Below, piece after piece: positions 46,818 through 55,090 of a stretch of 64,000 nt of DNA; positions within the stretch are counted from its first letter, which is position 1, and each line of letters opens with the position of its first letter. The stretch lies in the NCBI RefSeq assembly GCF_016583985.1, contig NZ_NRSD01000001.1, positions 434,001 to 498,000 of the forward strand, read 5' to 3'. Under the pieces are notes generated by a model. The model was not told the origin of the DNA and did not search any database. It saw only the letters and a program-made list of their open reading frames with translations. A program made the position numbers and the translations under genes. The stretch is from Thiocapsa imhoffii (GTDB lineage Bacteria > Pseudomonadota > Gammaproteobacteria > Chromatiales > Chromatiaceae).

Positions 46818-48050
46818 ATGCTTGAATATGATCTGGCGATCGTGGGCGGTGGTTTGGTCGGCGGGAGTCTGGCCTCTGCCTTGTCGGGGAGTGGCCTGCG
46901 GGTTCTCGTTGTTGAGGCGGTCCCAACGGGTGCCGCGCATCAGCCGAGCTATGACGAGCGGGTGATCGCATTATCCTGGGGAAGCCGGCGTATCTTCGAG
47001 GCGATCGGGTTGTGGTCAGCCATGGCACCGGATGCCGAGCCGATTAGACAGGTGCATGTCTCGGATCGCGGTCATTGCGCCTTCACCCGGATCAATCAGT
47101 CCGATGGCGATGTCGGGTCGCTTGGGTACGTCGTGCCGGCGCGCGTGATCGGACAGGCCATTGGCGTGCAGCTCGCCGATGCTCCCGAGATCGAACTGCT
47201 GTCCCCGGCCCGGCTGCTCGACCATCGGGTCACGCCCGGGCAGGTCGAACTCCACATCGATGGTGCGGCGGGACCCCTGACCGTGAGGACGCGCTTGCTC
47301 GTTGCGGCCGACGGGGGTGATTCGGCGGTGCGTCAGCGCCTCGATCTCAAAATGGATGAGACGCGTTACGACCAAGACGCACTCATCACGACGGTTTCAG
47401 TCGACCGGCCCCGTCCCGGTGTGGCCTTCGAGCGCTTCACCGAGAGTGGGCCGCTGGCCCTGTTGCCCATGACCGAAGGACGCTATTCCGTGGTTTGGAC
47501 GTGCCAGCGCGATGACACCGACCGCCTGCTCGCTTTGACCGACGAGACCTTTCTGAAAGCGCTCCAGGAGCGCTTCGGTTACCGACTCGGACGCTTCACG
47601 CAGGCCGCGCCGCGCCGCGCCTACCCGCTCATGCTGCGCCTGACCCGCAATCCAGTGCAGCCGCGTGTGGTCCTCATCGGCAATGCCGCACATACGCTCC
47701 ATCCAGTGGCCGGGCAGGGGTTCAACCTAGGACTGCGCGATGTCGCGGCTCTCGCGGGCGTGGTGACGCAGTGCGCGCGCGCCGGTGCTGATCTCGGTGG
47801 TCCGGCGGCCCTCGCAGACTATCGCGCATGGCGGGGGCGTGATCAGTTCGCGACAGCACGGCTCACGGACCTGCTGGCGCGCGTCTTCATCAACCCCTGG
47901 CCGCCGCTACGACTGGCGCGTGGTGCGGCGATGCTCGGTGTCGACCTGATCCCCCCGGCGCGTCGGCGTTTGGCCCAGCGCTTCATGGGCGTCAGTGGTC
48001 GGCTCCCGCGACTGGCGTGCGGCGTCCCCTTGGAGAAGGCCGATGTCTAA
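46818..48050 (+). CDS. ubiH: 2-octaprenyl-6-methoxyphenol hydroxylase (FAD monooxygenase)
   Basis: A 410-residue flavoprotein hydroxylase of ubiquinone synthesis. The FAD motifs are 'LAIVGGGLVGGSLASAL', 'LVAADGGDSAVR' and 'IGNAAHTLHPVAGQGFNLG'. Order in the operon (pepP-ubiH-ubiI) supports UbiH rather than UbiF. The gene overlaps the next hydroxylase by eight bases. Confidence 0.92.
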   Translation: MLEYDLAIVGGGLVGGSLASALSGSGLRVLVVEAVPTGAAHQPSYDERVIALSWGSRRIFEAIGLWSAMAPDAEPIRQVHVSDRGHCAFTRINQSDGDVGSLGYVVPARVIGQAIGVQLADAPEIELLSPARLLDHRVTPGQVELHIDGAAGPLTVRTRLLVAADGGDSAVRQRLDLKMDETRYDQDALITTVSVDRPRPGVAFERFTESGPLALLPMTEGRYSVVWTCQRDDTDRLLALTDETFLKALQERFGYRLGRFTQAAPRRAYPLMLRLTRNPVQPRVVLIGNAAHTLHPVAGQGFNLGLRDVAALAGVVTQCARAGADLGGPAALADYRAWRGRDQFATARLTDLLARVFINPWPPLRLARGAAMLGVDLIPPARRRLAQRFMGVSGRLPRLACGVPLEKADV

Positions 48051-49329
48051 TCCGGATGTTTCGACTCCCGCGGCGTATGCTCCGTGCGCGTCTGGTGCGA
48101 TCGAGGTGAACGCGCGGCTGACGTATGATGTGATCGTGGTTGGCGGCGGGATGGTTGGCGCGGCACTGGCCCGTGCGTGCGCTGGCCAAGGGCTGCGGAT
48201 CGCGGTCGTCGAGGCCCGGGAACCACAGCGTGAGTGGCCGCGGGGCGAGATCGATCTGCGGGTCTCGGCGCTCAGCCGGGCCAGTCAGCGCATCCTGGAA
48301 CGATTGGGTGCCTGGGGGCGCGTCAGTCAACTCGGGGCGAATCCCTACCGTTCCATGGTGGTGTGGGACGCGTTGGGTGGTGGCCGGATCGAGTTCGATG
48401 CCCACTCGCTCGGGGAGCCTGATCTCGGACATATCGTTGAGAACCGAGTCATCCAACTGGCCTTGTGGGAAGCCCTCGAGACGGCACCTGATGTGACGCT
48501 CTATTGCCCCGCCACGATCGCTGATCTGGTACGCCACGATCGGGAGTCGCATCTGTTGCTGAGCGATGGGCGGAGCTTGGAGGCGCGCCTGGTGGTCGCG
48601 GCCGACGGTCGCGATTCGCTGGTACGAGACTTGGTTGGCATCGAAACCACGGGGCACGACTACGAGCAACGCGCCCTGGTCGCGAATGTGCGCCCGTTGG
48701 AATGGCATCGCGAGACGGCGTGGCAGCGGTTCCTTCCGACCGGGCCACTGGCCTTGTTGCCGTTGGCGGATGGGCGTTGTTCGATGGTCTGGTCGGCGAC
48801 GGAGGAGCGCGCGAGCGAACTCCTGGCGATGACCGACCGTGAATTCTCGCACGCGCTCTCGGATGCCTCCGAGGGGCGGCTGGGGTCGCTGGTGGTCGAA
48901 GGTTCTCGCGCGGCCGTGCCCTTGCGGGCGCAGCATGCAAAGGAGTACGTGCGCCCGGGGCTAGCGTTGGTGGGCGATGCGGCGCATGCGATCCATCCCT
49001 TGGCCGGCCAGGGGGTGAATCTGGGGTTTCTCGATGCCGCGGAGCTCGCCGCGGCGATCGCGCTGGCCGGCCAGCGCGGGCGTGAGATCGGTGGTCTCTG
49101 GGCGCTCCGCCGCTACGAACGTGCCCGGCGAGGTGATAATGCGGCCATGTTGGCCGCCATGGATCTCATCAAACGGGTTTTCGGGGATGTCGCGCCGCCA
49201 GTGGCCAAGGCACGCAGTCTCGGCCTGAGCCTAACTGACAAGATTGAACCACTGAAGCAGGTGTTCATGGAGCGTGCCCTAGGGCTGCATGCGTCTCTCC
49301 CACCCTTGGCTCGACCATTGGAGCCATGA
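48043..49329 (+). CDS. ubiI: UbiI/VisC-type FAD-dependent hydroxylase
   Basis: This 428-residue paralogue of UbiH has a 22-residue N-terminal extension, then 'YDVIVVGGGMVGAALARACA', 'LVVAADGRDSLVRDLVG' and 'VGDAAHAIHPLAGQGVNLG'. It should hydroxylate the ubiquinone ring at C5. ATG 48043 lies inside the end of ubiH, eight bases before its stop ends, indicating coupled translation. A 75-codon frame overlapping its stop (49326-49553) is noted elsewhere as doubtful. Confidence 0.9.
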   Translation: MSNPDVSTPAAYAPCASGAIEVNARLTYDVIVVGGGMVGAALARACAGQGLRIAVVEAREPQREWPRGEIDLRVSALSRASQRILERLGAWGRVSQLGANPYRSMVVWDALGGGRIEFDAHSLGEPDLGHIVENRVIQLALWEALETAPDVTLYCPATIADLVRHDRESHLLLSDGRSLEARLVVAADGRDSLVRDLVGIETTGHDYEQRALVANVRPLEWHRETAWQRFLPTGPLALLPLADGRCSMVWSATEERASELLAMTDREFSHALSDASEGRLGSLVVEGSRAAVPLRAQHAKEYVRPGLALVGDAAHAIHPLAGQGVNLGFLDAAELAAAIALAGQRGREIGGLWALRRYERARRGDNAAMLAAMDLIKRVFGDVAPPVAKARSLGLSLTDKIEPLKQVFMERALGLHASLPPLARPLEP

Positions 49330-49584
49330 CCGCGGGTTGGGGTGCGACGAGAGGGCGACGGGCCCGCACGCTTCGAAACGGCCGAAATCGTCTTGGGCCC
49401 AAGTCCTTGCGCGAGTCTGATGGGCACGCGCGACCCGGTGTGTTCGCGGATGTCTGGGTACGGCCGCCGGCGCTGCGCGGTGGCCCAGGAGACGAGCGGC
49501 ATCCGTTTGCGCGGTGGGTGAAACAACTGGCCGAGCGTGACAGCGAAGCGTGATACTTGTTTATTTCGGATCAGGGGGACGACG

Positions 49585-50838
49585 ATGACAGCTCAAAATG
49601 CCTTCTATGCGCAATCAGGTGGCGTGACCGCCGTGATCAACGCCTCGGCCTGTGGCGTGATCGAGACCGCACGACTGCATCAGGATCGCATCGGTAAAGT
49701 GTTCGCGGGGCGCAACGGGATCATCGGGGCCTTGACCGAGGATCTCATCGATACCAGCCTGGAGACCGCCGAGGATATCGCGGCCCTGCGCTACACTCCG
49801 GCTGGGGCCTTCGGTTCTTGCCGCTACAAGTTGAAGAGTCTCGAGGCCAACCGGCGCGAATACGAGCGGCTGATCGAGGTCTTCAAGGCGCACGAGATCG
49901 GTTACTTCTTTTATAACGGTGGGGGTGACTCGGCCGATACCTGTTACAAGATCTCCCAACTCTCGGAAACCATGGGTTTTCCGGTCCAGGCCCTGCATGT
50001 GCCCAAGACCGTCGACAACGATCTCCCCATCACCGACAACTGTCCAGGCTTTGGCTCCGTTGCGAAATACATCGCAACCTCCGCCTTGGAGGCCTCTTTC
50101 GACGTGCGCTCCATGGCCAAGACCTCGACGAAGATCTTCGTCCTCGAAGTCATGGGGCGTCACGCCGGCTGGATTGCCGCGGCGGGCGGGTTGATCGAGG
50201 ATCATGGGATCCCGGTGATGATCCTTTTCCCGGAGATCGAATTCGATCAGGCGCGGTTTCTCGCCGCGGTGCAGGAGAAGGTCGCCGCTCATGGCTATTG
50301 CACCATCGTGGTCTCAGAAGGCGCGAAATACCCCGATGGGCGATTCTTGGCCGAACAAGGCACCCGGGATGCGTTTGGGCATGCACAACTCGGCGGGGCG
50401 GCCCCGGTGGTCGCAAACATGATCAAGGAGGCCACTGGCTACAAATTCCACTGGGCCGTTGCCGATTATCTTCAGCGAGCGGCCCGCCACCTCGCCTCGA
50501 AGACCGATGTGGAACAGGCCTATGCGATGGGGCGTGCCGCGGTCGAATTCGCGCTCGCCGGGCACAGTGCCGTCATGCCGACGATCAAGCGTGTGAGTCA
50601 GGACCCCTATCGCTGGGAAGTTGGCGAAGCGCCGCTCTCCGAAGTGGCCAACGTCGAGAAATTCATGCCGCGCGAGTTCATCTCCGAGGATGGGTTCGGC
50701 ATCACGACCTCCTGCAAGGAGTATCTGATTCCACTGATCCAGGGCGAGGACTATCCGCCCTATGAGCGGGGTATGCCCAAGTATGTGACCTTGAAGAACG
50801 TTGCGGTCGAGACGCGGCTGCCCGCCTTCGAGCTCTGA
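49585..50838 (+). CDS. pfp: Pyrophosphate-dependent 6-phosphofructokinase
   Basis: A 417-residue phosphofructokinase of the Methylococcus-like PPi subgroup: 'NAFYAQSGGVTAVINASACG', 'YNGGGDSADT' (111-119) and 'VPKTVDNDLPITDNCPGFGS' (Lys141 as PPi contact). ATP enzymes have GGDGS at the first site. The reaction is reversible, so it can serve glycolysis or act in the Calvin cycle on fructose and sedoheptulose bisphosphates while saving phosphate-bond energy. ATG 49585 matches homologues. A pyrophosphatase gene follows. Confidence 0.92.
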   Translation: MTAQNAFYAQSGGVTAVINASACGVIETARLHQDRIGKVFAGRNGIIGALTEDLIDTSLETAEDIAALRYTPAGAFGSCRYKLKSLEANRREYERLIEVFKAHEIGYFFYNGGGDSADTCYKISQLSETMGFPVQALHVPKTVDNDLPITDNCPGFGSVAKYIATSALEASFDVRSMAKTSTKIFVLEVMGRHAGWIAAAGGLIEDHGIPVMILFPEIEFDQARFLAAVQEKVAAHGYCTIVVSEGAKYPDGRFLAEQGTRDAFGHAQLGGAAPVVANMIKEATGYKFHWAVADYLQRAARHLASKTDVEQAYAMGRAAVEFALAGHSAVMPTIKRVSQDPYRWEVGEAPLSEVANVEKFMPREFISEDGFGITTSCKEYLIPLIQGEDYPPYERGMPKYVTLKNVAVETRLPAFEL

Positions 50839-51182
50839 CCATCAGGCGCGAGTGCGCTGGGGCATGAAACGTGCCGCGGCGCCGTTCCCGCGCGGCTCCA
50901 ACCGAGCCGACTGTCCACGTCTCGGTGTGATCCCGCACCCCCGACACCGCAACGGCTCGCGAAGAGCCGTTGCAAGTGGGTGCGCGCCCCGCGAGGCAAA
51001 TCCGTCGCGGCCGCATCAGCGCCACGACGGCACGACCGCAACGCTGATCATTGGGATTTCACGGCCGGTGATGGGCTACAATCGGGCTATGATTTTCAGT
51101 TCTCGCCTGCGCTGGAGCGGCCATGATTGATCATGACCGCGCCTGGTTCGGCGATCGTACCCGCACCTCATGAGGTTGAGCT
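50839..51182 (+). other. Intergenic region pfp-ppa with a stacked hairpin
   Basis: In these 344 bases no gene is supported. At 50934-50984 an outer stem CGCACCC/GGGTGCG (7 bp) encloses a perfect 10-bp inner stem GCAACGGCTC-GCGAA-GAGCCGTTGC (50949-50973). No T run follows, so this may be a processing site, partial terminator or structured leader. TACAAT at 51077-51082 could be a -10 box for ppa, but no well-spaced -35 is seen. Confidence 0.5.
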
Positions 51183-51731
51183 ATGGACCCGAAACGCGTT
51201 CCGCGTGGCGATAATATCCCGAACGAGATCAATGTCATCATTGAGATCCCGTCGCATGCCGAGCCCGTCAAGTACGAGATGGATAAGGCAACTGGCGCCA
51301 TGTTCGTGGATCGCTTCATGTCGACCGCGATGCACTATCCCTGTAATTACGGCTATGTGCCCAATACCCTTTCGGCGGATGGTGATCCGGTTGACGTGAT
51401 CGTGGTGACCCCCTACCCATTGATCTCAGGCTCGGTCATCAAATGCCGACCGATCGGGGTGCTGAAAATGACCGATGAGTCGGGCGACGATGCCAAAATC
51501 TTGGCATTGCCCATCGACAAATTGTTCAAGGGCTATCGGAGCATCGAGAGCTTCCGCGACATGCCCCCTCATTTACTGGATCAGATCGCTCATTTCTTTG
51601 AGCACTACAAGGATCTCGATGAGGGAAAATGGGTGCGGGTCATGGGCTGGGGTGGACGCGAGGAGGCTCGCGAGGAAATCATGAACAGTGTTCGCATGTT
51701 CGAAGAGGCCCCCGAGAAGCCGGCCTTCTAG
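51183..51731 (+). CDS. ppa: Inorganic pyrophosphatase
   Basis: A 182-residue soluble family I pyrophosphatase. The metal-binding signature is '[12 protein letters not shown]', with '[18 protein letters not shown]' and '[12 protein letters not shown]' as further active-site blocks. It hydrolyses PPi from biosynthesis. Its place next to the PPi-using phosphofructokinase suggests that local PPi level is balanced between hydrolysis and reuse. ATG 51183 follows GAGGTTGAGCT. Confidence 0.95.
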   Translation: MDPKRVPRGDNIPNEINVIIEIPSHAEPVKYEMDKATGAMFVDRFMSTAMHYPCNYGYVPNTLSADGDPVDVIVVTPYPLISGSVIKCRPIGVLKMTDESGDDAKILALPIDKLFKGYRSIESFRDMPPHLLDQIAHFFEHYKDLDEGKWVRVMGWGGREEAREEIMNSVRMFEEAPEKPAF

Positions 51732-51834
51732 AGTGAGCGGGTCCCCGATTTGGTCCATCAGGTCGTCCCGTGCGCGGTGCCTCGGTACTCTCGGTGACTG
51801 AGTCACACGCTAGCACCGACCGCATGAGGAAACG

Positions 51835-52317
51835 ATGACACTGACTCATTTCGATGAACGTGGCGCGGCACAGATGGTCGATGTGGGTGGCAAGCCCGAG
51901 AGCTGGCGCCGCGCCGTTGCCGTGGGGATGATCCGCATGGCGCCTGCGACACTGGATTTGATCCTCTCTGGTGGGCATGCAAAGGGAGACGTTTTGGGCG
52001 TTGCGCGGATCGCGGGGATCATGGCCGCGAAGCGGACCAGTGAGCTGGTCCCACTCTGTCATCCTTTGATGCTCACCCGGGTCGCACTGGATCTTGAGCC
52101 GGTGCCAGATGCGTCTCTGGTGCGGTGTCAGGCTACTATCGAAACGCGCGGTACGACTGGGGTCGAAATGGAAGCACTCTGCGCGGTGCAGGTGAGTCTC
52201 TTGACCATTTATGACATGTGCAAGGCTGCTGACCGTGGCATGATCATCGACGGGGTCTGCCTGCTGGAGAAGGAGGGCGGGCAGTCTGGACACTGGGTCC
52301 GGACGCTGCAAGCCTGA
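51835..52317 (+). CDS. moaC: Cyclic pyranopterin monophosphate synthase
   Basis: A 160-residue molybdenum-cofactor enzyme acting with MoaA on GTP. '[17 protein letters not shown]' carries the catalytic Lys and His; '[13 protein letters not shown]' and '[12 protein letters not shown]' are conserved. No other moa genes are adjacent. AGGAAACG precedes ATG 51835. Confidence 0.95.
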   Translation: MTLTHFDERGAAQMVDVGGKPESWRRAVAVGMIRMAPATLDLILSGGHAKGDVLGVARIAGIMAAKRTSELVPLCHPLMLTRVALDLEPVPDASLVRCQATIETRGTTGVEMEALCAVQVSLLTIYDMCKAADRGMIIDGVCLLEKEGGQSGHWVRTLQA

Positions 52318-52442
52318 CATGGACGCGACGCCCGATTGCGCGCGCCCATCATCATCGGTCCGGTCCCCGAGGGCGATCGAGACGAAACAGAGCTCATCAC
52401 ACAAGGTTGGCACATGGCGCATTTGGTGTACTGGAGCACATC

Positions 52443-52928
52443 GTGGGAGATGACGTGACCTGGTCGCTTGCGTTGAGTGTCGGCATCGATGAACTCGATG
52501 CGCAACACCGTGCGTTGCTCGACCTCCTCAATCAATTGCACTCATCCGTGACCGACGGTCTAACACGACAACGTCAACTCGAACTCCTCGGAGAGCTTGC
52601 CGAATATACGAAGATCCATTTCGCGGTCGAAGAAAGCTTGATGCGCATCTTTGGGTACCCCGACTACGAACGTCACAAAACCCAGCATGAGGGCTTGATT
52701 CGCAACATGGTCGACCTGCAGCAGCGGCTCGATCAGGGGCGTGAAGAGGTCGATGCGGCGCTGATGCGCCATCTCCGTCATTGGTTGATCGACCACATCC
52801 TGCAAAGCGATCAAGACTACAGTCGCTTCTTCCTGGCTGCGGGGGCCCTCGCGAAACACGCCAAGCCATCATGGTCGACCCGCATCTGGGATCATCTGCA
52901 GTTTTGCAGCGCAAAGTGCTGGAGTTGA
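52443..52928 (+). CDS. Bacteriohaemerythrin
   Basis: A 161-residue four-helix protein with the di-iron ligand pattern of haemerythrins: His in 'DELDAQHRALLD', His and Glu in 'KIHFAVEESLM', two His in 'YERHKTQHEG', and His and Asp in 'HWLIDHILQSDQDYSRF'. It should bind O2 and could buffer or deliver oxygen, useful in a microaerobic phototroph. GTG 52443 is chosen, six bases after GGAG; TTG 52407 is an alternative. The tail after residue 125 is extra to the domain. Confidence 0.9.
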   Translation: MGDDVTWSLALSVGIDELDAQHRALLDLLNQLHSSVTDGLTRQRQLELLGELAEYTKIHFAVEESLMRIFGYPDYERHKTQHEGLIRNMVDLQQRLDQGREEVDAALMRHLRHWLIDHILQSDQDYSRFFLAAGALAKHAKPSWSTRIWDHLQFCSAKCWS

Positions 52929-53049
52929 CCTCGGTTCCTAGTCTCGCCTGACCGTCGCCCAGAGTCCGTGACGTGGCCTGCCAGAGTGGCGCGCATGGTG
53001 CGTCGGCCACGCCTCCATTGCCATTGCCGGTTGCGGCGAGGGTTCCATT

Positions 53050-53685
53050 ATGCATCCAATCTATCAGGGCGCACGCTTCTTAACCGCGGCTGCCCGTCTC
53101 GAACAGTGTCCAGTCGATCAGGGGCGAGAAGTGGCCTTCTCGGGTCGCTCAAACGCTGGGAAATCGAGTGTAATTAACACGATTTGCCACCAGAATGCCT
53201 TGGCGAGAACGAGCAAGACGCCTGGGAGGACGCAGCAAATGGTGTTCTTTCAGCTCGACGATTCGCGCCGCTTGGTCGATTTGCCGGGCTATGGTTATGC
53301 GAAGGTTCCAGAAGCGCTAAAGCGTGATTGGCAAACGCAGATGTCGGCCTATCTCGAGCAGCGACGATCGCTCGTTGGGCTGGTGCTGGTCATGGACATT
53401 CGGCATCCCTTGACCGAGTTCGACCAACACATGCTGCGTTGGGGCGGCCGTGCGAATCTCCCGATCCTAGCCTTGTTGACGAAGGCCGACAAACTCAAAT
53501 CGGGTGCCGTACGGACAGCGGAACGGATGGTGGAGCGGGTCGTCACCGCTGAACAGGAGGCGAATCAGGTCGCGACCTTCTCGTCGCTGCGACGCCATGG
53601 GGTCGGGGTCGTGCATCATATCTTGGATCGCTGGCTCGAGATCGATCCGGTTGCGGAACGGTCTACCCCGCAACCCACGGCCTAG
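53050..53685 (+). CDS. engB: Ribosome biogenesis GTPase EngB (YsxC)
   Basis: A 211-residue GTPase with P-loop '[14 protein letters not shown]', '[15 protein letters not shown]' (switch I), '[13 protein letters not shown]' (G3) and '[10 protein letters not shown]' (G4). EngB helps assemble the large ribosomal subunit. ATG 53050 begins with '[14 protein letters not shown]', as in homologues. A symmetric stem, TAGGG...CCCTA (53683-53710), lies at the end between this gene and the convergent secreted-protein gene. Confidence 0.95.
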   Translation: MHPIYQGARFLTAAARLEQCPVDQGREVAFSGRSNAGKSSVINTICHQNALARTSKTPGRTQQMVFFQLDDSRRLVDLPGYGYAKVPEALKRDWQTQMSAYLEQRRSLVGLVLVMDIRHPLTEFDQHMLRWGGRANLPILALLTKADKLKSGAVRTAERMVERVVTAEQEANQVATFSSLRRHGVGVVHHILDRWLEIDPVAERSTPQPTA

Positions 53686-53744
53686 GGCCGCGCTCGCGCG
53701 CGAAACCCTAAGCCGTCGAGCTTGCGTGAGTGACGTTGTGACGT

Positions 53745-54506
53745 TTACTCAGCGTCTTGCGGCATGCTCGGCGCTCCGTAATACGGCATCATGGGACCGT
53801 ACCCCATCGCGCGCGGATCGCCGCCGTAGGGCATTCCGCCTGGATGGCCGCCGTAGGGACCGTGACCGTAACCCTGATGCGGCATGCGCTTGGGCATCGG
53901 GGGGAACTGGGGCATGGGCGGTGGGCTGCCGAACAGCACGCGCGCGGCCTCGATCTGTTCCTCCGTCATGGCATCGATGGTCTGCCGATACTGCTCAAGC
54001 TGTTCTTCCATGGCTTTGCGCCGCTGCTCGGCCTCGACCCAAGGTGGCGTCTCCGGCATCTCGATACCCCGTTCGGCGGCATCCGCACGCATCTGTTCCC
54101 AGTGCGCCTCTCGCATGGCGCGACGCTCCTCGGGTGACATGGAGCGCATCTTCTCCATCATCGCTCTGCGCTGCTCGCGCATGGCATCAAGATCCTCCGG
54201 CGACATCCCGAAGCGCTCCGGCATCGGGGGTGGCTCAGGCATGGCGGGGGCCGCGAGCCAGGGTGGTGTCTCTGGAAGCGCTAGGCCGATCTCGGCGGCA
54301 CTGGCGCGAAGTTCCTCATAGCGTTTCTCACGCTCTGCCGCATCGGCGGGCGATGCGGGTGCGGCGACCGCGGCGGGTTCGCTCGCCGGCGCTGCCTCCG
54401 CTGGGCTGGCTTCGGGCGTAACCGTCTCGGCGAACACACCCTGGCTGATCACCAGCGCCAGCGTCGCAGCCGAGACAATCGGAATCAAGCGAGACGTTTC
54501 GTGCAT
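53745..54506 (-). CDS. Secreted Pro/Met-rich protein with two PETPPW repeats
   Basis: The 253-residue product starts with a signal peptide ending near 'GVFA', then an Ala/Pro/Glu stretch. Two copies of a unit 'AAEIGLALPETPPW' and 'AAERGIEMPETPPW' flank charged helical segments with 'MSPEDLDAMREQRRAM' and 'MSPEERRAMREAHWEQ', similar in style to Spy/CpxP-like LTxxQ helices. The end is Pro/Gly/Tyr/Met-rich. I do not recognise a family. It may be a periplasmic stress or metal-binding protein, but that is inference. Confidence 0.7.
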   Translation of the reverse strand: MHETSRLIPIVSAATLALVISQGVFAETVTPEASPAEAAPASEPAAVAAPASPADAAEREKRYEELRASAAEIGLALPETPPWLAAPAMPEPPPMPERFGMSPEDLDAMREQRRAMMEKMRSMSPEERRAMREAHWEQMRADAAERGIEMPETPPWVEAEQRRKAMEEQLEQYRQTIDAMTEEQIEAARVLFGSPPPMPQFPPMPKRMPHQGYGHGPYGGHPGGMPYGGDPRAMGYGPMMPYYGAPSMPQDAE

Positions 54507-55090
54507 GAAGTCGTCCTCTTAGTGATGAAATGGTGGTTGGAGTGAAGACATCGGATGCGTGATCCGTGGCCGCCTGGTCATCAGGTCACCACGGAGCTCC
54601 GATCACCCCTCATCTGCGCCGCCCCTGTCGGGGTGACGTCGTCGCAGATCCAGGTCGCGCGGCACGCTCTTGGGGCGCTGACCTCGCGACAAGGCGGTCG
54701 ACCGTGACAGGTCTTTTGGGCGCGATTCGTGCTGACGGTCGCTCTGACGTGCATCGTACCCCGCTTCTCCTGTCCTGGCTGATTCAGGCGTTCCGTGCTG
54801 CCTTGCGACCCGTCCCCTCGCAACCACGACCGCAACCCGCATGGGTTGCGATCACACACATGCCGGACCGGGCAGACAGACCCAAACGCTGAGTCGACGA
54901 CCAGTGCTAGGGTAACCGATCCGAGAGTCCAGGGCACACCCCTTTGCGATCCTTTTCGTCGTGGTTCCCGGATGGGGTACGTATCCTCCACCATCCTAGC
55001 GTGCCATTATGCTGGTTTGAGGATGCCGGCAGGGGCGGCGGCTGTTGGAGTGAGTTCTGGGTCGCTCAGATCCTAACCTGAGGAGTGTTC
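54507..55090. other. Divergent intergenic region with tandem hairpins
   Basis: No gene is supported in these 584 bases. TTGCGA (54803-54808) pairs with TCGCAA (54818-54823), and CGCAACCC-GCAT-GGGTTGCG (54831-54850) is a perfect 8-bp stem. The two stems share related arms and could exchange partners. No clear promoter was found for either flanking gene. Confidence 0.45.

Noticed and set aside
49326..49553. A 75-codon frame whose ATG overlaps the ubiI stop (ATGA)
   Set aside because: The overlap is tempting and the last 15 residues look protein-like, but the first half is Arg/Gly-rich and no family is recognised. I left it out of the gene list.
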